From contig JAIPDL010000033.1 in assembly GCA_021737695.1 (NCBI GenBank), positions 1 to 37,589 on the forward strand: DNA of 37,589 nt, written 5' to 3'. Numbering within the stretch: the first letter of the stretch is position 1; each line of letters starts with the position of its first letter. This document shows positions 8,319-15,171 of this stretch, one piece after another. The DNA is from Desulfotignum sp. (GTDB lineage Bacteria > Desulfobacterota > Desulfobacteria > Desulfobacterales > Desulfobacteraceae). Below the pieces are notes generated by a model. That model did no database searches, was not told where the DNA came from, and saw only the letters and a list, made by a program, of their open reading frames with translations. Both the position numbers and the translations under genes were made by a program.

Positions 8319-9562
8319 GCCAGGGATTCAGCAATGGACACGGTCCGGTCCCCCATCAGGTTGACATAACTGGCCATTTCATTGTCATACCAGCCATAGA
8401 TCACGGCCTGGGTGACCTGAATACTGCCCACCAGGTCCTGGACACTCTCTTTTACGGCCTTGTCGATTCCCTGCAAATGTGCCAGGTTGATGTTGATGGC
8501 CCCGGTGCGGGTGTGGGTTTCATGGCCTTCGATCACAGCCGCGGCCTTAGGCGTACCGATGATATCAGCCGACACGTTCTGGTCTTCCGAATAGACCAGA
8601 TACCCGTCCCCGGTTTTTGAGCCATTCCGATAAATATCATTGATCAAGTCCCGGCGGATGGGTTTGCTGTCTGAAACCTCCTGGAAATTCACCACCAGAA
8701 TGATCAAAGAGCCTGTGGCCGTTGGAATCCGCACCGACTCGGCAATGAACCCGATGGCACCCATTTCCGGTATCACCAGCTGCAAGGTCTTGGCAGCCCC
8801 GGTGGTGGTCAGAATAATATTGTTCATGATGGACCGGTTTTTGCGCAGATCTTTGGCCTGGGTCTTGGGCAGCCGGTCCAGCACCTGCTGGGACCCGGTG
8901 GCAGCATGGACCGTGGCCATGGACGCGGATAACACCCGTTCCACGCCGAAATAATCCAGCAACGGTTTGATCATATGGGCCAGACAGGTGGTGGTGCACG
9001 AGGCATTGGAAATCACGGCATGCCGCACCGGGTCATAGTCTTTGTCATTGATGCCCATGACCGTGGTCACACAGTCTTCGGGCATGGATGCCCCCTGTTT
9101 GAGTTTAAACGGCGCGGAAGCGATCACCCTGGTAGCACCGGCTGCCAGATGTCCCCGGATGGATCCGGCCGGATCATCGGCAGGCAGATTCGGATCCAGA
9201 AACCGGCCCGTGGTGTCCACCACCATGCCTGCCCCGTGGTCCGCCCATTGAATATCTTTCGGGTTCCGGTGTTCCCTTAAAATTTTAACCCGGACCCCGT
9301 TGACCGTTAACGCCCCCCTGGCTTCATCCACGTCTGTGATCACGTTTGAAGACTGGTATCCGTTCAGATAGGCTGCCAGGCGCCCGTATGTGGAGTCCCG
9401 TTCAATGTAATGAATGATGTCGGACAGACCGGCCCCGACTTCCCGGCCGACATTGATCACAATATCGGTAAAAAATTTCCGCCCGGCATGATGCCACAGG
9501 GTCAGTTTGCCGATACGGCCCAGTCCGTTGATTCCCAGAATTTTCTTGTTATCGGTGTTCAT
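8315..9562 (-). CDS. glyceraldehyde-3-phosphate dehydrogenase family protein, elongated variant
   Basis: A 415-residue member of the phosphorylating GAPDH family; ordinary enzymes have about 335. The catalytic Cys is in SNASCTTTCLAH (canonical SNASCTTNCLAP) and the activating His in VHAATGSQ. TTTGAAKTLQLVIPE, RIPTATGS and a WYDNE motif near the end are also family marks. Oddities: the loop after beta-2 reads INVGRE rather than the IND of NAD enzymes, so the Asp that grips the NAD ribose is missing; the N-terminal domain carries extra residues (DPNLPADDPAGSIRGH region); and the C-terminal motif is YDNEMASY rather than YDNEWGYS. The start is ATG 9562 behind GAGGAG; an upstream GTG (9580) overlaps the dikinase stop but lacks a ribosome site. 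Its place between a dikinase and an efflux pair is unusual. It may use NADP or another phosphorylated aldehyde. Confidence 0.82.
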   Translation of the reverse strand: MNTDNKKILGINGLGRIGKLTLWHHAGRKFFTDIVINVGREVGAGLSDIIHYIERDSTYGRLAAYLNGYQSSNVITDVDEARGALTVNGVRVKILREHRNPKDIQWADHGAGMVVDTTGRFLDPNLPADDPAGSIRGHLAAGATRVIASAPFKLKQGASMPEDCVTTVMGINDKDYDPVRHAVISNASCTTTCLAHMIKPLLDYFGVERVLSASMATVHAATGSQQVLDRLPKTQAKDLRKNRSIMNNIILTTTGAAKTLQLVIPEMGAIGFIAESVRIPTATGSLIILVVNFQEVSDSKPIRRDLINDIYRNGSKTGDGYLVYSEDQNVSADIIGTPKAAAVIEGHETHTRTGAININLAHLQGIDKAVKESVQDLVGSIQVTQAVIYGWYDNEMASYVNLMGDRTVSIAESLA

Positions 9563-9576
9563 GGCACTCCTCGCTT

Positions 9577-12500
9577 TCACGAATAATTTACGTTAATTTC
9601 TCCTTCAAACACAACCCCTTTGTTTCCATCAATACTGATATAATCGCCCGCGTTCAGTGCCAAGCCCGCCAGATGGCAACTTTTATCCGCTTCATTGCAC
9701 ACCAGGTTTTCACATCCCACCACACAGGTCTTTCCCAAATTGTATGCCACCACAGCGGCATGGGAGGTGAGCCCTCCCTTGGCAGTCAACAGGCCGTCTG
9801 CGGCATCTATTTCCAGAATGTCGTCAGGCACGGTGTCATTACGCAGCAGAATCAGGTGTGCATCCGGGTCCTGGCGCCGGAACGCATCGATCTCCTTCAA
9901 AGTAAACACGATGCGCCCGCTCATGGCACCCCCGGATACCCCGGTGCCCTGGCCCAGAAACGCGGCTTTGAGACGGTCATCGTCCGCTGTAAACGCAGGC
10001 AGTTTTTTCCGGTCCCCCAAAGAAAGATCCCGGGCCTGGAGAATATATAGATTTTCAGGTTCCGGTCCTTCAAAGGTGAATTCAATCTCCTGGGGATTCC
10101 ACCTGCGTTTGTAAATCAACATTTGAATGGTGTTTTTCAACTGCTCATACACCCGGGGAAACGCTTTTTCCAGGCTGATCCGGGTGTCCCGCCGTTCCAG
10201 TTCCCGCTGCATTTCCGATATGGGCAGGGTGCTCACCAGACCGGCCACCACATCCTCGCCCTGGTTGCCGATGGTAAAATCCCCCCACAGCCGGATGGCA
10301 TCCCCGGGCAGTTTCGGACTGTGGCTGAAAGCCACGCCGGATCCGGACTGCCGGGACCGGTTTCCGAACACCATGGCCTGAACCGTGACGGCGGTGCCCC
10401 AGTCATCAGAAATCCCCATGATCCGGCGGTAGTCGATAGCCCGCTTGGAATTCCAGGAAGAAAACACTTTGTGAATGGCCAGAAAAAGCTGGTCCACAGG
10501 GGATTCCACCAGGGTGATTCCTTTGAGCAGCAATTGATTTTTGTAGGCCATGGCCACAGCCTTCATCTGAGGGCCGGTGAAATGGCGCTTGAAATCGATG
10601 CCCGCCTGTTTTTTGTGGACCGCAATGATCTGATCGAATTCATCCCGGTGAATGCCGAACGTCATGCCGTACTGCTGAAGAAACCGACGAAAACTGTCCC
10701 AGGCAAACCAGGGATTGCCGGTTTTTTGGGCAATGGCATCGGCAATCTCTTCATTGATCCCCACATTCAGAAAAGAATCCATCATGCCCGGCTGGGAAAT
10801 GGAAGCCCCGGAACGTACCGACAAAAGCAGCGGTCGTTCAGGATCCCCCAGCACCTGTCCGGTCTGCTGCTCTAAACGGGACATCATATGGACCACCCGC
10901 TGTTTGAAATTGACCGCAGCCGGCGTGTAAGTATCGATGAGATTCAGGCACCGGAACACTTCCGTGGTGATAATGAACCCTTCGGGCACCTGGACCCCGA
11001 TCTTTTTGAGACGTATCAGGTTCCATCCTTTGTTTCCCAGAAAAATGATGTTCTGGTTTGCCACCTGCTCATCACTGATGGAGGTCACCGCACACTTGGG
11101 GTCATAGTTAAGCAGCACACTCAATTCATCCTGGGACAGTTTTTCCGATTGCCGGAACAGGGTGTGAAGAATCCGGTTTAAGAAAACATCCAGCTGCTGA
11201 AGCCCTAAAGACGTGGCAATACGATCCCGGAAAAAAATATCTGCGGCCCGCTGATCCAGTTTTCTGGCGGTTATTTCATCCAGTTTCTCCTGTTCCGGCA
11301 TAAATCCGGGCAGATATTTTTTCTGAATCTGTTCTTTGCCGATGCGGGTTTCAATCTGAACCAGATTGGCCGAATGAATAGTGTGAAAATAATCGTTGAT
11401 AATATCTGCCACGGCCCGCACAAATCCTTTGAAAATATCCAGATACTGGGTAAAGGAACACGTGGTGATGTTCACCGAGTACTTAAGAAACTCCATCTGG
11501 ATATCCAGCTTGTTGGACACGATACCGTCCAGGCTCAATGCGTTGCGAAACAGGGTCAGCACCGAAAAAATCCGGACAAAGGTGGGTTTGGTGATCAGCC
11601 GCAGATCAATACTGTTGATCAAATCTTCAAACAGAACATTGACAATGCTTTCAACACGCAGGGTCAAGCCTAAAGCATCAAATTTGGGTTCATTGTAACT
11701 GCCGTACATGGACGGGATGTCCACGGCAAAATGACGCTTGTGATAAATGGCTTCATTGGGTTCATAGGTGTTGTCCGAAACGATCATTTTTTTGAGGTCT
11801 GCCATATACTCAAGCAGAAGACCGATTTTGGTTTCCAGATGTGTTTCATCCAGAGCCGCTGCCAGCCGCCGGGGTTCGGGCATATAGTCGGTTTTGAAAT
11901 TGGCCAGATAGGATTTGATTTCCAGATGATCCACCCCGTATTTTTCATTGAGCAGCCGGTAAAACCGCAGTACCTGCCGGACCCGCTGCCGATCCAGATC
12001 CGTCACGCCTTCGACCTCGTTTACAATCTGGTCCAGGGCTTCCTGGCGGTACATGAGAAAATCCCGGGGGTGGTCCAGTTTTTTGGTTTCCAGATACTGC
12101 ATGATTTTACCCGGGCCATCCACAAACCGGCCGGAAGACCGGATCTCTTCATAAATGGAAGGCGGCACAAAAGGTTCCAGCGGGGCCTTATCCTTTGTTT
12201 TCCAAAAAATCATAACCTGCTGAATAAACTCAACTATCCGGCTGGAGCTTTCCACATGGCACTGCTTGCGCAGAAAATGAATCAGCCGATCCCGGCGGTG
12301 GCAGGTTTCATCCAGATCCGTGGAGATATCCCGCAGCTGACCTTCGGCCCCGATTTCATTGAAAAACGCCGGCAGCAGACGGGCCAGCTGCTTGACCAGA
12401 TTGTACACCCCTTCGATGTCCGCGTTGAGAAACCGGGTAATATCCCGGGGAAACAGATCCGTGTCCTTGATGAACACCCCGCCGATGGACAGATAGATAA

Positions 12501-13821
12501 TCAAAGCAGACAGCAGGCGCTTGGATTTTTTGGGCTGCTGGCTGATCAGACTTAAAAATACCCGGATGTTTTTCACATGGGCTGTATTCCCCTTGATCTG
12601 CCAGTCCTCTCCCGTGCCCTGGATCATGGGAAACTGGAATCCGTGGTTCACCACCCGGTCAATGAAATGGTTGATGAGCTCCACATCACCGGTTTTATAG
12701 ACGGCTTCACCGATTTTGTAGATACAGTCCAGCAAGGTCTCGGGATACCGGCCCTTGTGCTCTCTGAACAGCGAAAACGTCTGGTTGACAATGGGGATGT
12801 TTTTTTTGAAATCATCATCCCCGATAAGCCGGGTCAATGTCTGGTTGATCTCATGAAGACAATCCTTGTGTATCATAAACAGTCCGGGCACATGGATGGC
12901 GTAAAACAAAAAGGTCAGTTTGAGGTGACGGCCATAGGTGTCATCACTGCAATGGGTAACGATCTGCCGGCTCACCGCCTTGAACCGGTTCACAAACTCC
13001 CGGAATCCTGTGAACTGGATGAGTTCCCGGGTCAGTTCAATGGAATCTGCATCCCGGCGGCGACACAGATCCGCCAGCTGACGATGCCAGGCCGTGACCT
13101 GCCCATGGGAAATCTGATCAAACACCCTTTCGAGTTCGGGATTGAGCCGCCATTCATCAATATTCTCCTGCATCCATGTCACCGGGTCATCCTGATTCAG
13201 CCAATAAGAAAACGAGGTGCTGTAAAATCGCATCAAAAGCCGGTTGACTCCGTGGAAAAAACGGGTCCCGGTTTTAAAAATTTCAGTCGTTTCCACTTGA
13301 TCCAGAAGCTGACGCGTCAGTTTATCCGGCGGGTAATAGGTGTGCACAAAATAAAAAAATGCTGGATCATCATATCCGGAAATCCGATTGAGTTTATCTT
13401 CCAGCACCGGGAGAAAATCCATCAGCCGATCCCCGGATTCTTTGATCATATGCAAAAAAAACAGCATCAGATTGTCTGAAGATGACGTTCGAACCGACTT
13501 GTCAATGCTTTGTTGAAATGCGGATAGAAAAATATCCGAATACAGGTTCAGGGCGGCGATCCCTTTTTCATGGGATCGATACAGGTAAAAATAATGAAGG
13601 GAAAAATGCCGGGCTTCACTGATAATAAACGTCCAGTTTCGGTAGGGATGGGAAAGCTCTTTGAGAAAAATTTCCAACCGGTTCAAAATGCCGACATACC
13701 CGTCAAAAATATCGAGAAGTACCCGGTATCTCTCATGGACAGAGACATCCACCCGGGTGTCGGAAAGATTTGCCTCAAGCGCTTTTGATTTCACAGAACG
13801 ACCTCGATGATAAAGCCCCAT
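9577..13821 (-). CDS. PPDK-like dikinase: large unknown N-terminal region + ATP-grasp + phosphohistidine domain, no PEP barrel
   Basis: A 1414-residue protein. Roughly residues 925-1290 match the ATP-binding half of pyruvate phosphate dikinase: FLGNKGWNLIRLKKIG, PLLLSVRSGASISQPGMMDS, WGTAVTVQAMVFGN, GNQGEDVVAG and EIEFTFEG...LYILQARD. Residues about 1310-1405 match the swivelling phosphohistidine domain, with TAKGGLTSHAAVVAYNLGK and the phosphorylatable His1354. The protein ends there, so the C-terminal TIM barrel that binds PEP/pyruvate in real PPDK is missing. The first ~900 residues look mostly helical, and I do not recognise them. The final acceptor of the phosphate is therefore unknown. 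The ATG at 13821 has no clear ribosome site; GTG at 13794 (residue 10) follows GAGG by 7 nt and is an equally good start. It heads the operon with the GAPDH-like and RND genes. Confidence 0.85.
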   Translation of the reverse strand: MGLYHRGRSVKSKALEANLSDTRVDVSVHERYRVLLDIFDGYVGILNRLEIFLKELSHPYRNWTFIISEARHFSLHYFYLYRSHEKGIAALNLYSDIFLSAFQQSIDKSVRTSSSDNLMLFFLHMIKESGDRLMDFLPVLEDKLNRISGYDDPAFFYFVHTYYPPDKLTRQLLDQVETTEIFKTGTRFFHGVNRLLMRFYSTSFSYWLNQDDPVTWMQENIDEWRLNPELERVFDQISHGQVTAWHRQLADLCRRRDADSIELTRELIQFTGFREFVNRFKAVSRQIVTHCSDDTYGRHLKLTFLFYAIHVPGLFMIHKDCLHEINQTLTRLIGDDDFKKNIPIVNQTFSLFREHKGRYPETLLDCIYKIGEAVYKTGDVELINHFIDRVVNHGFQFPMIQGTGEDWQIKGNTAHVKNIRVFLSLISQQPKKSKRLLSALIIYLSIGGVFIKDTDLFPRDITRFLNADIEGVYNLVKQLARLLPAFFNEIGAEGQLRDISTDLDETCHRRDRLIHFLRKQCHVESSSRIVEFIQQVMIFWKTKDKAPLEPFVPPSIYEEIRSSGRFVDGPGKIMQYLETKKLDHPRDFLMYRQEALDQIVNEVEGVTDLDRQRVRQVLRFYRLLNEKYGVDHLEIKSYLANFKTDYMPEPRRLAAALDETHLETKIGLLLEYMADLKKMIVSDNTYEPNEAIYHKRHFAVDIPSMYGSYNEPKFDALGLTLRVESIVNVLFEDLINSIDLRLITKPTFVRIFSVLTLFRNALSLDGIVSNKLDIQMEFLKYSVNITTCSFTQYLDIFKGFVRAVADIINDYFHTIHSANLVQIETRIGKEQIQKKYLPGFMPEQEKLDEITARKLDQRAADIFFRDRIATSLGLQQLDVFLNRILHTLFRQSEKLSQDELSVLLNYDPKCAVTSISDEQVANQNIIFLGNKGWNLIRLKKIGVQVPEGFIITTEVFRCLNLIDTYTPAAVNFKQRVVHMMSRLEQQTGQVLGDPERPLLLSVRSGASISQPGMMDSFLNVGINEEIADAIAQKTGNPWFAWDSFRRFLQQYGMTFGIHRDEFDQIIAVHKKQAGIDFKRHFTGPQMKAVAMAYKNQLLLKGITLVESPVDQLFLAIHKVFSSWNSKRAIDYRRIMGISDDWGTAVTVQAMVFGNRSRQSGSGVAFSHSPKLPGDAIRLWGDFTIGNQGEDVVAGLVSTLPISEMQRELERRDTRISLEKAFPRVYEQLKNTIQMLIYKRRWNPQEIEFTFEGPEPENLYILQARDLSLGDRKKLPAFTADDDRLKAAFLGQGTGVSGGAMSGRIVFTLKEIDAFRRQDPDAHLILLRNDTVPDDILEIDAADGLLTAKGGLTSHAAVVAYNLGKTCVVGCENLVCNEADKSCHLAGLALNAGDYISIDGNKGVVFEGEINVNYS

Positions 13822-13844
13822 GCCATTGGTGAATATACTGCCCC

Positions 13845-13873
13845 CCTATATCAGGCCGATCCGATTTTTTCAA
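13845..13873 (-). promoter_or_regulatory. sigma70-like promoter for the dikinase-GAPDH-RND operon
   Basis: On the minus strand TTGAAA (13873-13868) is followed after 17 nt by TATAGG (13850-13845). This predicts a start near 13838, about 17 nt before the ATG or 44 nt before the alternative GTG of the dikinase gene. It faces away from the promoter at 13905. Confidence 0.45.
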
Positions 13874-13904
13874 CTCAAGATTTGGCTGCGTTGAAACCAT
13901 TAGG

Positions 13905-13946
13905 TTGATTTGTGGCAAAATTTCTTATATGATTTATGCATCATAA
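13905..13946 (+). promoter_or_regulatory. sigma70-like promoter with adjacent palindrome, SLOG/ferritin-like operon
   Basis: TTGATT (13905-13910), a 17-nt spacer and TATGAT (13928-13933) make a strong consensus match. The palindrome TTATG-cat-CATAA (13934-13946) starts directly after the -10 and would cover the transcription start, a typical place for a repressor operator. The palindrome is short and could be chance. Confidence 0.6.
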
Positions 13947-14022
13947 GTATAGACAGCTCAAAACCCGGACAGTTTTCCAGTATCAATTAAACAGGGTATT
14001 ATTAATTTAAGGAGTGGTTTTC

Positions 14023-14571
14023 ATGAATGAAGCATCGCAATTTACGTTGTACAGCGGCGGTCACCGGGGTGCGGAAGCCCAGTTCGGCCGGCTGGCGGAA
14101 CAATATGGAATCAAGGAGATCAATTTTTCTTTTGAAGGGCATAAACCGGAGCGACTGAACGGGATCCGGGTTCTGACCGTCGATGAACTGAAAAAAGGGG
14201 ATGTCAGTATGGACATCGTATCCACCCGCATGGGCCGGTCCTTTTCAAAAGTCAATAAGATTCGCAAAGTCATCCAGTCCATTTTTCATATGGTCAACAA
14301 TGGATACCAGATATTTGTCGTGGGATGGATTCTGCCGGACAATACCGTCAAAGGGGGCACTGGCTGGGGTGTGGAGCTTGGAAAACTGTTCAACCGGCCC
14401 CTGTTTGTTTATGAGCAGGACCGCAAAGGATGGTTCTCCTGGGTAGACAATGGCTGGCACAAGGTGACACCGGTGATCACCCATAAAAATTTTGCCGGCA
14501 CAGGCACACGAAACCTGACCGAAGACGCCAAAACCGCTCTGGCAGACCTGTTTGAACGATCTTTCACTTAA
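14023..14571 (+). CDS. SLOG-like (Rossmannoid) family protein of unknown function
   Basis: A soluble protein of 182 residues. The ATG at 14023 follows TAAGGAGTG; the GTG at 14014 overlaps that ribosome site and is rejected. The start LYSGGHRGAEAQFGRLAEQYG has a glycine-rich loop after a first beta strand. Later come VVGWILPDNTVKGGTGWGVELG, then PLFVYEQDRKGWFSW, then FAGTGTRNLT near the end. This succession (glycine loop, VKGGTGWxV, VxxQDxxxWFxW, FAGxGTR) resembles cpYpsA-type members of the SLOG superfamily, which bind nucleotide-derived ligands. The assignment is from memory of the pattern, not from a search. The substrate is unknown. It is followed 28 bp later by a ferritin-like gene, and the two share a promoter and terminator, so they probably work together. 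Confidence 0.55.
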   Translation: MNEASQFTLYSGGHRGAEAQFGRLAEQYGIKEINFSFEGHKPERLNGIRVLTVDELKKGDVSMDIVSTRMGRSFSKVNKIRKVIQSIFHMVNNGYQIFVVGWILPDNTVKGGTGWGVELGKLFNRPLFVYEQDRKGWFSWVDNGWHKVTPVITHKNFAGTGTRNLTEDAKTALADLFERSFT

Positions 14572-14599
14572 TATTGATTTTGCATTTCAAAGGGCACGG

Positions 14600-15079
14600 A
14601 TGTTTACTGTCAATGATTTGATCGACATTGCCGTCAGAATGGAAAAAAACGGTGAGGCCCGCTATCTGGCGGCAAAAAAACAGGTAAAAGAAAAAAATCT
14701 TCAATCATTTTTGCAATGGATGGCCGATGAAGAAGCCGATCATTGCCAGTGGTTTGAAAACAAAAGACATCACTGGGTGCCCGAAATTCACCAGACCGAT
14801 CTGGAAACCATGCTCCCGGATGTCATCAAAGAAATGATGGGCGACAAAGCCCTGTCCCTGGATGATGTGAATTTTTCCCGGGTCGGGTCGGCCCGGGCTT
14901 TGCTTGACATCTTTGTATCATTTGAAAATGATACTATTTTGTTTTATGAATTTCTTCAGACCTTTATTCAGGAACCCGATGGACTGGACGGGCTGGAAAA
15001 AATCATTGCCCAGGAAAAAAAGCATGTGGCTGAAATACAAAAAATGATCCAGACCCTGGCTGATGAAGCAACAAGATGA
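14600..15079 (+). CDS. ferritin-like / rubrerythrin-type diiron domain protein
   Basis: A 159-residue four-helix-bundle protein. The ATG at 14600 (MFTVNDLIDIAVRMEKNGEARY) is chosen because the ferritin-like core starts there; an ATG at 14552 would overlap the preceding gene and add 16 unrelated residues. Diiron ligand motifs appear in the proper order: Glu in MEKNGEARY on helix 1, DEEADH (E-x-x-H) on helix 2, SFENDTILFYE on helix 3 and QEKKHVAEI (E-x-x-H) on helix 4. No rubredoxin Cys pairs are present, so it is the 'erythrin' half only, comparable to stand-alone rubrerythrin-like proteins in anaerobes. A role in peroxide or oxygen defence or iron handling is likely from the family; the actual substrate is not shown. 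Confidence 0.8.
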   Translation: MFTVNDLIDIAVRMEKNGEARYLAAKKQVKEKNLQSFLQWMADEEADHCQWFENKRHHWVPEIHQTDLETMLPDVIKEMMGDKALSLDDVNFSRVGSARALLDIFVSFENDTILFYEFLQTFIQEPDGLDGLEKIIAQEKKHVAEIQKMIQTLADEATR

Positions 15080-15142
15080 CCCGCCTGACCCCACGAACTT
15101 TTGACAACTGGATGCGGATGGGATTTTTTTCACTGCTGGCAT

Positions 15143-15171
15143 GCCGTTCCTGAAAATGTCAGACGGCTTTT
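15143..15171 (+). terminator. rho-independent terminator of the SLOG/ferritin-like operon
   Basis: GCCGT (15143-15147) and CTGA (15150-15153) pair with TCAG (15159-15162) and ACGGC (15163-15167), giving nine base pairs with a 2-nt bulge and a 5-nt loop. TTTT (15168-15171) follows. It overlaps the stop codon of the converging histidine-kinase gene. The whole element sits inside a wider 12-bp inverted repeat (15107-15118 / 15175-15186). Confidence 0.65.

Noticed and set aside
11731-13479. Two long plus-strand open frames (about 270 and 300 codons) opposite the dikinase gene
   Set aside because: They lie wholly antisense to a protein with clear conserved motifs, lack ribosome sites and recognisable domains, and are rich in residues typical of reverse-frame translation in GC-rich DNA.
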